DNA of 64,000 nt from Bacteroidia bacterium (lineage in GTDB: Bacteria; Bacteroidota; Bacteroidia; Chitinophagales; Saprospiraceae): assembly GCA_030429045.1 (NCBI GenBank), contig JAUIEA010000002.1, positions 1 through 64,000 of the forward strand. The letters are read 5' to 3'. Positions 8,406 through 18,900 of this stretch are shown in pieces. How positions within the stretch are numbered: the stretch's first letter is position 1; each line of letters starts with the position of its first letter. The notes under the pieces were generated by a model. The model was not told the origin of the DNA, made no database searches, and saw only the letters and a list, made by a program, of their open reading frames with translations. The position numbers were made by a program, and so were the translations under genes.

Positions 8406-8948
8406 CTAATCGCGGGTGTCTGAAAAATGATCCAGGATCAATTCCCAGTATCCCACGTCGATCCATTGACCGAATTTAAACCCGACCTCCCTGAAGTGGG
8501 CCACTTTTTCATAGCCGAGACGTTCGTGTAAACGGATACTGGGTAGATTGGGGAGGGCGATCCCGCCAATGGCAACGTGGTGCCCCAGGCTCTTCAATAA
8601 GGAAAGAAGCTGATGATACAAGGGAAGCCCCAGCCCGTTCTGTACATGCCGGGGATGGATATAGATGGTGGTTTCTGCAGTCTGTTTATATGCCTCCCTG
8701 CCCTTCCAGGCAGATGCATAGGCATACCCGATGACCTGGCCTTCCTTCTCAGCCACCAGCCAGGGATGACCGGCTTGAACAACAGTCATCCTTTTTTGCA
8801 TCTCCTCATGGCTGATCGGATCCAATTCAAATGTGGCTACAGTCCTGGCGATATAGGTATTGTAGATCCCGGCAACAGCGGCTGCATCTCCGGGTGTGGC
8901 CACCCTGATGCCCTTTTCAGCAGAAACCTGTGGTAAAAGAAAAGCCAT
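8406..8948 (-). CDS. GNAT N-acetyltransferase, phosphinothricin-acetyltransferase-like
   Basis: GNAT-fold enzyme of 180 aa that would transfer an acetyl group from acetyl-CoA to a small amine. The order of motifs follows the Pat/Bar branch: IRVATPGDAAAVAGIYNTYI at the start, GYAYASAWKGREAY in the middle, YIHPRHVQNGLGLPLYHQLL as the acetyl-CoA site (the usual R/Q-x-x-G-x-G/A is degenerate as HVQNGLG), and LHERLGYEKVAHFREVG near the end. The true substrate is unknown; members act on phosphinothricin, methionine sulfone or other amino-acid analogues. A -7 box TATCTTTG lies at 8964-8971. It is convergent with the receptor remnant. Confidence 0.88.
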   Translation of the reverse strand: MAFLLPQVSAEKGIRVATPGDAAAVAGIYNTYIARTVATFELDPISHEEMQKRMTVVQAGHPWLVAEKEGQVIGYAYASAWKGREAYKQTAETTIYIHPRHVQNGLGLPLYHQLLSLLKSLGHHVAIGGIALPNLPSIRLHERLGYEKVAHFREVGFKFGQWIDVGYWELILDHFSDTRD

Positions 8949-8963
8949 CGATCAGGATTTTTT

Positions 8964-8971
8964 CAAAGATA
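8964..8971 (-). promoter_or_regulatory. Putative -7 box of the GNAT gene
   Basis: The minus strand reads TATCTTTG, identical to the box at 6262, 15 nt before the ATG at 8948. Confidence 0.45.
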
Positions 8972-9030
8972 CCAGACTTGTCGCATGCACTGTCCAGGCA
9001 GGCCCAACAATCAGCTTATTCTTGCTGACC

Positions 9031-9597
9031 TCATGTATCGGACCAGGATTCCTGACCAGGCTTTGAACTAGCTACAATTCGCTTCGTGGACACCATTTTT
9101 CTTGCCGCAGTATAGCAGGCCCACCCTGTGGGCAGGGTAAAGACAACAAAAACCAGCAGGGCAACCAGGAACCCACTGAATTGCATGTCCTCCCCCAACT
9201 CCACACGAAAGGCATCCATATTTCCCAATATATCTATTAGCAGGGGTGCAGCAACCAGGATGACAAGGAGCAGATCAAGTAAAAATGCAAGGGTCCACAA
9301 CCCATTCATCCGATCCATCAACGCCCTTGACATCAGGAAAAGACAGATCAGGACCAGGAACCCCACGATCAGGGTCACAGCAATCCCTTTCGGAAGCTGG
9401 ATCAGTCCAAGGGAATATCCGGCATAATCCGGATCGAGGATACCGCGAAACGGGGCCACCAGATTCACCAGCAGATAGGGTAAATGAGCCCAGGCAAAGA
9501 GAGCCATGGACCGGCTGGGCCTGTGGGTAAAAAACAAATATCCGAACCAGAGGATATAGCCAAGGAGAAGGGGGAGTGCAAATAATAACCAATTCAT
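9031..9597 (-). CDS. Hypothetical integral membrane protein
   Basis: 188 aa with about five hydrophobic segments: residues about 2-22, 33-52, 72-92, 100-122 and 140-162, the last followed by a charged tail rich in K, S and R. I do not recognise a family. The segment TLPTGWACYTAARKMV at the end of the last helix and the short hydrophilic loops suggest a small inner-membrane protein. It lies between a GNAT gene and an SRPBCC gene on the same strand, with gaps of about 80 and 120 bp. No functional inference is justified. Confidence 0.7.
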   Translation of the reverse strand: MNWLLFALPLLLGYILWFGYLFFTHRPSRSMALFAWAHLPYLLVNLVAPFRGILDPDYAGYSLGLIQLPKGIAVTLIVGFLVLICLFLMSRALMDRMNGLWTLAFLLDLLLVILVAAPLLIDILGNMDAFRVELGEDMQFSGFLVALLVFVVFTLPTGWACYTAARKMVSTKRIVASSKPGQESWSDT

Positions 9598-9717
9598 AGT
9601 GCAGATTTTTATTCAAGTGATGGTATTCTTTCCTGTCGGAATGATTTGAGGTAGCATACCTCTCCCGGTCCAAAGAGTGGCACTCCTGGAAAATTGATCT
9701 ATTCGGATAATTCAAGA

Positions 9718-10107
9718 TTACGCCCCGAAATAGGCGCGCATGGGGGTAAAGTAGTGGTCTTCCCAGCCCTGTTCATAATCGGGCTGACCGTCTGGAATCT
9801 CACTATGGATAAGAGTCAGCTCACATCCTTCTCCGGAAGGATTGAATTGAATTTCCAGTCGGGAAGGAGGATCTTCTTCTCTAAAATCCAGGGTACGCCA
9901 GGATTGGACGATGACTTCATTCGGTTCGAGTCGAAGATTCTGTCCGAAGATATAGCCATCCCAGGCCGTAAACGTGTCTCCCATCTGTTGACCACAGGTG
10001 GCTTCTCCTCCGGTCATGGCAGCGTGTTCGTCGCTGTCCAACCAGGCATGAAAAAGTCGTTCCGGTGTGACCGGGAACACTTTCTTCATCGTAAAGCTGT
10101 GCGGCAT
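9718..10107 (-). CDS. SRPBCC domain protein (AHSA1-like)
   Basis: 129 aa forming a single SRPBCC/START-type hydrophobic-cavity domain of the activator-of-Hsp90 (AHSA1) group. Typical features are the N-terminal VTPERLFHAWLDSDEHAAMTG, the central WDGYIFGQNLRLEPNEVIVQSWR, the strand pair CELTLIHSEIPDG, and the end WEDHYFTPMRAYF. Bacterial members are small cytosolic proteins of mostly unknown ligand; some are paired with ArsR-type regulators, but none is present here. Start ATG at 10107; an alternative is the methionine before KKVFPVTPE. Confidence 0.85.
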   Translation of the reverse strand: MPHSFTMKKVFPVTPERLFHAWLDSDEHAAMTGGEATCGQQMGDTFTAWDGYIFGQNLRLEPNEVIVQSWRTLDFREEDPPSRLEIQFNPSGEGCELTLIHSEIPDGQPDYEQGWEDHYFTPMRAYFGA

Positions 10108-10237
10108 GTCAGGTGGTTTTGTTCTCGAATTAAATGAACTGCCCGAACAGTCCTTTACAGGACGAAAAAACAGGCTTCCAGGTTGTCTGGAGATCCAACT
10201 ACCACAGGAATAAATCGTTTACGAACTGCCCTCAGGC

Positions 10238-12490
10238 CTATTCTTCCGGATTGAGGATCAACTCATTGAGCACCTTGACCATGCGATTGGAGAAGAGTGC
10301 AAGATTTCGAAACTCCGCCAGGTAATTCAGATAGAGTACACTGTTGCGCGTCCCGATTTCCTGATTTTTAATCCGTTTGATCTGGTTCTTCCGGTAAGTG
10401 CGAATCAATTTGACGTAATGGTCGAATTCCATTTGGAGCTGATGCATATTAAGAGACTCAGGATTGGAAAACGCTTGCACAGTAGCAGCCATCTGTCCTT
10501 TCAGTTGCTCTTGAATAGCGGCCAGCTCTTCTACCTGAAGTGAGGTCAACGGTTTGTGATTATTATCGACATGATCCAGGTTGGGCTTCACGATATGACT
10601 GACATTGGTGGTCATTTCATTCAGATAATCGGCCACCAGAATATAGAGATGTGCCGCTTCGATATGCTCATCTTCAACCTTTTCAATGGCCTTGTTTGCC
10701 CGTCGTTTGATCTTCTGCGAACGCTTGTGAATGTCCAGGAATTCGGTGTAAGCTTTATTGAGTTTGGGCAGGTCTTCCAGGGCCAGGCCTTCCAATGAAC
10801 GATCCAGCACTTCACTGACACCACTCAGGATCCGGGCGATATTGGTTCCTGCCAACTGGATCACCTGATCCTTGTTCAAGCCATCTTCCTCCATACCTTT
10901 TTCAAAGGCCATTTGTTCCTCCAGCCGTTCGCCGTGATAACGGTGAGAACGGTATACCACGATCACAGCAATGATGAGCACAACCAGAATGGCGATCATA
11001 CCGCCGAAGTAGAAAATATTGGCCAGGATGAAGGCAATGACAAAGGCAGACAAAGCGGTAAAGAACCAGCCGCCAATCACGGAGAGCACTCCGGAAACCC
11101 GATATACTGCGCTTTCACGACCCCATGCACCATCCGCGAGTGAGGCACCCATAAAGACCATAAAGGTCACATAGGTGGTCGACAGGGGTAATTTGAGGTT
11201 GGTCCCGATGGTGATCAGGATGCTGGCGACTACCAGGGTGACAGATGCCCGGATCAAGTCGAACGATGGCGCTTCGTCTCCCAGATGGGCCTGTTTTGCC
11301 GAGAAGGGGCGTTCGTCAAATTGCTTTTCCATCGTCCGCATGAACCCGGCGGGTAAGGCGCGGGTGATGGAAGCACTCATCTTGGAGAAATTCCTGACCA
11401 GCCGCCGTGAGACAGTATAGGAGGTGAATCGTTCTGCTCCTTCATACTGGCGACCCAGATCCAGGGAGGTCTTGACAACCGATCTGGCCTTCTTTGAAAA
11501 CCACAATGTAACGGTCATGATAATTCCCGCTAATAACAGGAGTATGGTCGGTGTCGGCACCTTGCCGGCCAAGCCATCCATCAGCAATCCGTCCGGAGAG
11601 GCACCACCGGACGCTACCCAGATCTCGTAAGCGTTGTATCCTGCCAGAGGTACGCCGATGAAATTGACCAGGTCATTCCCGGCAAATGCCATGGAGAGGG
11701 CAAATGTGCCGATCAGCACGATCAACTTGAGGATGTCCACTTTGGTGAACATGGTAAGTAATTGCAGGATGGCCGTCCAGGCCACAAAACTGATAGAGAG
11801 GATGGCCCATGTATTGTTCATGATCGTATCCTTCAGTCCGTCATCCATGAAGGAAGCCCCTTTGGAGCCCTTGATGAGCAGAAAGTAGGTGATCGATGCA
11901 ATGGCCAGACCGCCCCAGATGGAGCCGAAGTACTTGAGTCGGTGGCTGTATTCGAAGGAGAAGAGCAGGCGGGTCAGAAACTGGATCAGGACACCTGCAC
12001 TGAAGGCAATCACCACGGAAAGGAGGATGCCAGCAATGATGGCCAGGGCTTTCCCCGAATTGATGTACTCGCCCAGGTCCAACCCGTCTTCAGATGTATA
12101 GATCTTGATGATGGAAATCGCTACGGCTGCGCCGAGCAACTCAAACACGATGGATACCGTGGTGGAGGTGGGCATACCATAGGTATTAAAGGCATCCAGG
12201 AGGATCACATCGGTCACCATGACCGCCAGGAAAACCAGGATCAACTCCGAAAAGTAGAAGTGTTCGGGATGGAAAATGCCCTTTCTAGCTACTTCCATCA
12301 TACCACTCGAGAAGGTGCACCCGACGATGATCCCCAAAGCGGCCACCGCCAGAATCGTCTTGAAATGAGTCGCTTTTGAACCTACCGCTGAGTTGAGAAA
12401 GTTCACAGCGTCATTACTGACGCCTACGATAAGATCCGAGATCGCTAATAGAAAAAGGACACCAATAATGACCAGGTAAAATATTTCCAT
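10238..12490 (-). CDS. Inorganic phosphate transporter, PiT family, with long C-terminal domain
   Basis: 750-aa permease of the PiT/PHO4 family, which moves phosphate (often as a metal-phosphate complex) across the inner membrane with H+ or Na+. The paired PHO4 signatures are visible: VGVSNDAVNFLNSAVGS near residue 23 and AGNDLVNFIGVPLAG near 270. The membrane part runs to about residue 530. The rest is a soluble helical region (MAFEKGMEEDGLN to the end) resembling a PhoU-like or coiled domain; this layout is usual for large Bacteroidota PiT proteins. The gene is divergent from a Na/Pi cotransporter gene, so two phosphate uptake or export systems share a 394-bp control region. Confidence 0.93.
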   Translation of the reverse strand: MEIFYLVIIGVLFLLAISDLIVGVSNDAVNFLNSAVGSKATHFKTILAVAALGIIVGCTFSSGMMEVARKGIFHPEHFYFSELILVFLAVMVTDVILLDAFNTYGMPTSTTVSIVFELLGAAVAISIIKIYTSEDGLDLGEYINSGKALAIIAGILLSVVIAFSAGVLIQFLTRLLFSFEYSHRLKYFGSIWGGLAIASITYFLLIKGSKGASFMDDGLKDTIMNNTWAILSISFVAWTAILQLLTMFTKVDILKLIVLIGTFALSMAFAGNDLVNFIGVPLAGYNAYEIWVASGGASPDGLLMDGLAGKVPTPTILLLLAGIIMTVTLWFSKKARSVVKTSLDLGRQYEGAERFTSYTVSRRLVRNFSKMSASITRALPAGFMRTMEKQFDERPFSAKQAHLGDEAPSFDLIRASVTLVVASILITIGTNLKLPLSTTYVTFMVFMGASLADGAWGRESAVYRVSGVLSVIGGWFFTALSAFVIAFILANIFYFGGMIAILVVLIIAVIVVYRSHRYHGERLEEQMAFEKGMEEDGLNKDQVIQLAGTNIARILSGVSEVLDRSLEGLALEDLPKLNKAYTEFLDIHKRSQKIKRRANKAIEKVEDEHIEAAHLYILVADYLNEMTTNVSHIVKPNLDHVDNNHKPLTSLQVEELAAIQEQLKGQMAATVQAFSNPESLNMHQLQMEFDHYVKLIRTYRKNQIKRIKNQEIGTRNSVLYLNYLAEFRNLALFSNRMVKVLNELILNPEE

Positions 12491-12884
12491 AAACCTACAT
12501 CAATGAATTTTGAACATTTACTGCTTTACATTCACATGATCAGGACCTCCGCTTCGCGCTCTTAGAGGAGCTGTCCTTCAAATGTGCAACTCTTCCGGTG
12601 CCTCATACATAGACGCCGATTTATGGTTGGCAATATAGGGCAAGAATGATACACCCCAACAGCATCTGCCGGATGTTTCTTCACCTAGCTTAAAGTTAGG
12701 CAATCCTCCCGGGAGGGATCTTATTCAACTGCGAAATCTTTACCTTGAACAGGATTGATCCAGGTCATCTGGAAAACCAATCCTGTTGCCGATAGACGAC
12801 AGGATAATCATTGTAAGAAAATACATACTTAATGTGCTTACACAGAGCAGGGTATATCACTGAAGAAAACCTGATCCGATCAAT
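12491..12884. promoter_or_regulatory. Divergent control region between two phosphate transporter genes
   Basis: 394 bp without a gene between the PiT gene (minus) and the Na/Pi cotransporter gene (plus). Promoters for both must lie here. I found no exact TAnnTTTG box close to either start and no recognisable Pho-type direct repeats. Confidence 0.4.
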
Positions 12885-14644
12885 ATGACCTTCGGACCAG
12901 GCGACATCTTGACCATTCTGGGATCTCTGGGCCTCTTCCTGTACGGCATGAAGGTGATGAGTGATGCCCTGATGGAGGTTGCCGGTGATCGGATGCGGAC
13001 CATCCTGGCTTCGCTGACCAGCAATCGGTTCTTCGCAGTGTTCACCGGTTTTCTGATCACCGCGGTCATCCAGTCCTCATCGGCAACCACCCTGATGGTG
13101 GTCAGCTTTGTCAATGCCACACTCCTCACACTGACAGAGGCGGTTGGTGTCATCCTGGGTGCCCATATTGGTACGACCATCACCGCCTGGCTGATCACCC
13201 TGCTGGGGTTCAAGGTCAGCATGAGTGCCATTGCCCTTCCGTTAGTGGGATTCGGTTTTTTAATGCTGTTCTCCAAGAAGAACAGGACACGTCAATGGGG
13301 CCAGTTTCTGATCGGATTTGCCATCCTCTTCATTGGCCTTCAGTTTATGAAAGAGGCGGTCCCGGACATCAAACAGAACCCGGATGTCCTGGCTTGGTTG
13401 ACCTCCTACACGGATATGGGATTCCTCTCGGTCCTGCTGTTTCTCGCGATCGGGACCCTGCTGACGGTCATCATCCAATCGTCCAGTGCCACCATGGCCC
13501 TGACCCTGGTGATGTGCTATGAAGGCTGGATCCCCTTTGACCTGGCAGCGGCCATGGTGTTGGGAGAAAATATCGGACCACCATCACGGCTAATCTTGCA
13601 GCCATCGTGGCCAACTTCCAGGCAAAGCGGGCAGCCCGAGCCCATTTCATTTCACAAACGATGGGAGTCATCTGGATGCTCTTCTTCCTCTATCCTTCCC
13701 TCCGGTTTATCGATACGTACACACAGATCGGTCATGTATCTGCATTTGATTCACCTCTGGCTATCCCCGTAGCCCTTTCTGCCTTTCATACCACCTTCAA
13801 CATTCTGAATACCCTCATCCTGATCTGGTTCATTCCCATCATCGTGAGGATCATCGAAAAGATGGTTCCGGCAACTGCAGATCCAGAACCGGCCATCGAC
13901 CAGCCCAAATTCCTGAACAAGGACGCACTCCGCTATCCGCAAACAGCCATCCAGGCCCTGGTCAATGAGTCCAAGCGACTGTTTGAAGGCCCGACCTACA
14001 AGATCGTTGCTCATGCCCTCAATCTCCATCGAACGGACATCGCCTCCGGGATCAAACCAAAAAAACTGATCCGATCCTCCACGGAAGTCATCGACATTGA
14101 TATCGATGAGCTGTATTACACCAAGGTCAAGTCGATCTACAGCTCCATCATCGAATTCGGAACTACCACCCTGACCCTCTTTTCACTGTCCCCGGCCAAG
14201 GTGGAGGCGATCAACAAGCTGAAACTGGCCAACCGCCATGTCGTGCAGGCGATCAAAGATGCTCGTGAACTTCGGGACAATGTCAATCGATACATGTTTT
14301 CCGAAAACGAGCATATCCAGAAAGAATACAACAACCTGCGCAAAAAGGTCGTCCGTGTGCTTCGTGAGATCCATCTGACCCGGGTCGACACACATCCTGC
14401 AAGCCATCTGAAGTCATTGGAAAAGCTGAAAGAAAAGATCAGAAGATCTGATGTGCTGGTGGATGGCACCCTGGATGAATTGATCCGCAACCAATTGATC
14501 ACAAGTGAAATGGCCACTTCCCTGGCCAACGACAGCAATTATGTAACCGGGATCTGCAATGACCTCATCAATGCGACCGAGCTGCTGTATATCAAGAGTG
14601 ACACCCTGCTGGCAGGCTTTCAGTCGGAAGACAGCATGGAATAA
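12885..14644 (+). pseudogene. Na/Pi cotransporter family protein (NptA/PhoU type), frameshifted
   Basis: Two overlapping ORFs (12885-13772 and 13607-14644) together encode one Na+/phosphate cotransporter of about 586 aa. The first gives the membrane half with both repeat motifs, VIQSSSATTLMVV and VIIQSSSATMALT, and reaches MVLGENIG. The expected continuation TTITANLAAIVANFQAK is found in the next frame. Adding one base in ATCGGACCACC near 13576 (giving GGAACCACC) restores the protein. The second half ends in a PhoU-like helical domain (about the last 200 aa), as usual in this family. The rest of the protein looks undamaged, so this may be a recent mutation or a sequencing/assembly error rather than an old pseudogene. 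Confidence 0.88.
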
Positions 14645-14689
14645 AGACTCTGTCAGGGTTGCTTGCCAACTCCATTCTCACCCCGCAGT

Positions 14690-15175
14690 GAGAACCACAA
14701 AGCTGATCGCTTCCTGGTCAGGTAGTCGATCTCCAGCTCGTTGGTGGCCACGGCAATGGCTTCATCCAGAAACTGGATCGCCTGGCTCCCCTACTTTGTC
14801 CGGATAAATTACTCGGCATACCAACCGTAATAGAGGTAGGCCCGATGTTCCAGCTCCCCGACATGGATCTCCTCCAGCAGGGCCAGCGCCTCTTCATAAT
14901 CTGCCAACTGAAGATGGACAATACACAATCCCAGTCGAGAGGATGCGGATGGGACCAGAGTATTCAGGTGGGCATACCAGTGCCGGATCTTCTCCCAGTT
15001 GGTGGCTTCAAAGGAAGGGGGCTCCTACCAATTCCTTGCTTTCCACAAACGGTCCATCGGACACCATCTTGTGCGGTCCGGAGACGCACTTGCCCATCTG
15101 TCCCTGCAACTGCTCCGGAGACAAACCCAGTTCTTCGTAATTGGCACCGATAAAGATCATCATGAAGTCTTTCAT
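14690..15175 (-). pseudogene. Decayed DGPF/YCII protein plus ECF42-type sigma-factor tail
   Basis: The minus strand starts with MKDFMMIFIGANYEELGLSP, the N-terminus of a YCII-related (DGPF) protein, then jumps from QGQMGKC to VSDGPFVESKELVGAPFL and stops at 15008. About 50 central residues and the C-terminus are missing. From 15007 another frame reads ATNWEKIRHWYAHLNTLVPS and ADYEEALALLEEIH...EHRAYLYYGWYAE, then AIQFLDEAIAVATNE: the TPR-like C-terminal extension of ECF42-type sigma factors, interrupted by a stop and a frameshift. DGPF and ECF42 genes are known to occur together, so the locus is a fossil of that pair. No functional product is expected. Confidence 0.75.
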
Positions 15176-15384
15176 GTTTCAATCATTTTAATGCGTAGAA
15201 TCAATTTCACCCCCATGACGAAGCTGATCGGGAAGAAGGGGACAATTCGATCAAAGAAAATGAAAAATTGCATCAACTTCCACCTCAAGTGCAGCTGACT
15301 CCGGTTGAAAACGGTCATGTCCACCTTCTCCTCGGCTCCTATCTTCAATCATAAGGAGCCAGTGCTATCATTCGGGCGCTCTTC

Positions 15385-15463
15385 AACCCCTTCAGGGTTG
15401 ATCATGGATCACCCATGCACCCCGGGCTGTGCCCGGGGCTATTTTCTTGAACCCCTCCAGGGT
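15385..15463. repeat. Composite three-hairpin repeat, copy 1
   Basis: Hairpin AACCCCTTCAGGGTT, then central hairpin CACCCCGGGCTGTGCCCGGGG, then AACCCCTCCAGGGT-type hairpin. The central stem is identical to copy 4 at 34845-34924, which is in the opposite orientation. Confidence 0.85.
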
Positions 15464-15543
15464 GCATGCGTCAGACCCCTTTCGAAAGATCAGAATAACC
15501 ATTCTCCTTCCCGCCTCGACACCTCGACTATCATCGTCATACT

Positions 15544-15561
15544 CGTCAGTGGCTGTCGCCA
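15544..15561 (-). repeat. Dispersed 18-bp hairpin element
   Basis: CGTCAGTGGCTGTCGCCA is the exact reverse complement of bases 59-76 and 256-273 (TGGCGACAGCCACTGACG). Its core AGTGGC-GACA-GCCACT folds as a 6-bp hairpin. A partial copy is at 2895-2908. Confidence 0.7.
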
Positions 15562-15655
15562 ATCGGACAATAGCCTTCCTTCCAGACCAGATATGGGTAT
15601 TTCAAGCCCTCTCGTTCTGGCTTCCATCTCCACCCTGAACTGTAGTGTTTATTTC

Positions 15656-15735
15656 GCCCCTTCAGGGCTCCTTGGATCCGTAGATTCACAGCATTGGGCG
15701 TCGCCCAACGCTGTGAGATTTCGCCCCTCAGGGCT
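15656..15735. repeat. Composite three-hairpin repeat, copy 2 (divergent)
   Basis: Same three-part plan with different stems: GCCCCTTCAGGGC, central CACAGCATTGGGC-GTC-GCCCAACGCTGTG, and CGCCCCTCAGGGCT. The architecture is kept although the bases have changed, with pairing preserved. Confidence 0.75.
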
Positions 15736-15817
15736 GATCATCCGGATTCCCTTTTTCGAAATAATTCAATAGCATTTCTCCTCGACACCTCGACTTGAAA
15801 AACATCGGCGAACATTC

Positions 15818-15899
15818 AACCACTCCGTGGTTGCATTGTCCCTCACTTGACACCCCGGGTTTTACCCAGGGCAATTCATATTGAACCCCTCCGGGGTTC
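15818..15899. repeat. Composite three-hairpin repeat, copy 3
   Basis: AACCACTCCGTGGTT, central CACCCCGGGTTTTACCCAGGGC, and AACCCCTCCGGGGTT. Outer stems differ from copy 1 but stay self-complementary. Confidence 0.8.
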
Positions 15900-15955
15900 T
15901 CTTTGTGATCGAAATAACCCAATCTCAACTCAACGTGTCTTCCACTGGCATTGGC

Positions 15956-18900
15956 CTATTTCTTATCCCATTCCGGGAAACGGCCGGGCGTATAAGGCGC
16001 CCCGGCCTGTTCGAGCATCTGCTCCAGCGACTGAATCCAGGTATCCACTTCGCGCATCTCTGCCAGCACCTGATCAAAGTCTTCCCTCGCTTCCTGATAG
16101 GCCCTCTGGAAAGTACCCGTGGTGTTAGAGGTTGTGGACCACAATGCGTAGACGATCAGATCGACTTTCCCCTTCAGGGACATTCTTCCCTGCCCTTCAT
16201 ATTTGGGCAACAATGGATCTCCGTTCAGCTTTTCCTGGATGGTTTTCAACCGCATCTTGATCGCAGAGAGATCCGCCAACCATTGAGGCTGAAGCACGGG
16301 TGCATTTCTCACCGCCTGATCCAGGTAAGGCAAATTGGATTCCAGGTGACTGCGATGCGCATCTGCTGCCGACATGGCCCTGGACAGTCGGGCCACTTCC
16401 TTATTGAAGCGATCCAGGATCACCTGCTCGGAAGGGGTAATACTGACCTGATGCAAGGGCCGGCAGGTCAGGACCTGCGGTTCAGACAGGGCTGTCATCT
16501 GCCCGGCATCCACCCGGTACATCGAAACCAGGTACTGACCGGGTACGACCATGTATCCCAATTCAGGAGAATTCCAGGGAACCGAATTGTCATAGGGTTT
16601 CAGCGAAACCGGACCGACCGGGCTCGTCCGAAAATCCCAGATCACCTCCTGCACCCCGGTGGCCATGGCCTGCTTGAGAGTGCGTACGGTCCGCCCTTCC
16701 AGATCCGTGATGGCAAAGAGTACATAGGGTTCTTCTTCGGCAGCCTCCTTTTTCAGGGTCTCATAGCTCGGATGCCGGACATCCTTGCCAGCTTCCTGGG
16801 TCTTCTTTTCGGATTCGTTTCGCTGATCCTTCAGTGATTTGAATTCATCCTTGATATAATAGCGAATGACCGCACCCACCTCGGGGTTGGGAGCGGTGTA
16901 ATAACTGGCACCCTGGAAGCCCACACCCGGAAAACCGAGGGGATCCGCTTCGATGAACATCAATCCTTCATCGACAGGAAAGAGGACAGCATCTTCCTTC
17001 AACGTTTCCGGAGTCAAGTCCCGGAGGGGTGAATAGTCATCCAGGATATAGACGCCACGGCCAAAGGAGGAGACCACCAGGTCCGTTTCATCCCGCTGGA
17101 TATCCAGGTCCATGACGCACATGGAGGCAGGCAGGCCTGCTTTCAGTTGCACCCAATGCGGGGAGGGCGTATTGGATACAAAGACCCCGTACATCGTGCC
17201 CACAAACAAGAGATCAGGATTGACGTGATCCTCACCGATGGTATAGGTCACTCCCTTCTCTGGCAGGTTGGCATTGATGAGGTTCCAGCTCTGTCCTCCA
17301 TTGGTGGTCTTATACAGATAGGGCTTAAAATTGCCGGCAAAGAAGTCGTGGCAGGCTGCGTAGGCCACGGCGGTGTCATGGGCAGATGCAATAATGTGAT
17401 GGATCCGTGCATATTCCGGTAATCCGTACAGCTGCCCCCGTTCCCAGTTTTGTCCACCGTCATGTGAATAATGCAGCAAGCCATCGCCTGAGCCGGCATA
17501 CAGGATGTCTTCATCCAGTGGAGATTCTGCGATGGTAACGATATGTGCAAAGGAGGATTTGGCGACCATTTCGTCAATACTCCAGCTGCGGCCCATCAAC
17601 CGGTGCAACTCTTTGGGCACACCACGGGTCAGGTCGGGACTGACCTCCCGCCAGCTCTCGCCGCGATCATCTGAACGCATGACTTTGTTTCCGCCGTGAT
17701 ACAAGCGTTTGTGATCATGTCGGGAGATCAGCAGGGCGGCATCCCAGTCAAACCGGTAGGCCTCTTCCCCCTTCCCTTCAAAGCTGCGCAGGTAAAGCCG
17801 TTCCCCCGTTCGTTTGTCATAGCGGGTCAGGTTGCCGAATTGCGACTGGGAGTAGACGATATTCGGGTCCGCCCAATCCACCTGGGTTTCAAACCCGTCA
17901 CCTCCCAGGGTGAAATACCAATCTGCATTGCTGATCCCACCGGAATTGATGGTCCGGGATGGACCGCCCAAGCTGTTGTTATCCTGGGTGCCGATATAGA
18001 CATTGTAGAAGGGCTTGGCATTGTCTACCGTCACCTTGTAACATTCCGCAAGAGGCAGGTTGGCCTTGAAATGCCAGGTCTTTCCCCGATCGAAACTCTC
18101 ATACACGCCACCGTCGCAACCGGAGATCATATGTCGCGCATCTGTGGGTTCGATCCAGAGAGCGTGATTGTCGACATGCTTTTTATCCTCTCCGAACCGG
18201 CTCCAGGTCACGCCTCCATCAATACTCACCTGATTGAAGACATCCATCCCGTATACCCGGTTGATATCGACCGGATCACAGACCAGTTTCTGGCAATAAA
18301 AGGCATAGGAGGTCACATAGTCACTTACTTTGGTCCAGCTGGCCCCGGCGTCGGTACTCTTGTAGGTACCCTTGTTTTCCTTGGCATCCACCACGGCAAA
18401 AAGGACATCCGGATCGACGGGAGAAACATCCATCCCGATCCGTCCCACCATGGTCTGTGGCAATCCGCCTTTCAATCGATTCCAGGTCTCACCGCCATCC
18501 GTCGACTTGTAGATCCCGCTCTCATCACCGCCTGTGACGATGGTGGTCAGATAACGCTGGCGCTGATGCGCGACGGTGTACAGGACATCCGGATTGCGCG
18601 GATCGATATGCAGCTCCCAACACCCGGTGTACTCGCTGGGGTGCAGGACATTCTTCCAGGTTTCGCCTCCGTCCCGGGTCATAAAGACACCCCGGTCGCC
18701 TCCCGGCTGTCGGTGCGGGCCATAGGCCGCCACCCATACGATATTCGAATGGGTCGGATGAACGAGAATATCCCCGATCTGCTGCGATTCCTTGAGTCCC
18801 TTATTGACCCAGGATTTTCCGCCATCCTCACTCTTGAACACCCCGTCTCCGGGAATGACGTAGGAATGGGCATTGTTCTCACCGGTCCCGACCCAGACGA

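Larger units (their letters stand above)
15176..15955. other. Repeat-rich non-coding region
   Basis: 780 bp without a supported gene. It contains three copies of a composite three-hairpin repeat (15385-15463, 15656-15735, 15818-15899) and an inverted copy of the 18-bp CGTCAGTGGCTGTCGCCA element at 15544-15561. ORFs of the track here are built from repeat sequence. Confidence 0.75.

Noticed and set aside
15881-18000. Plus-strand ORFs 15881-16837 and 17696-19150 opposite the BNR protein
   Set aside because: Antisense shadows without motifs; the BNR protein has clear Asp-box repeats and a signal peptide.
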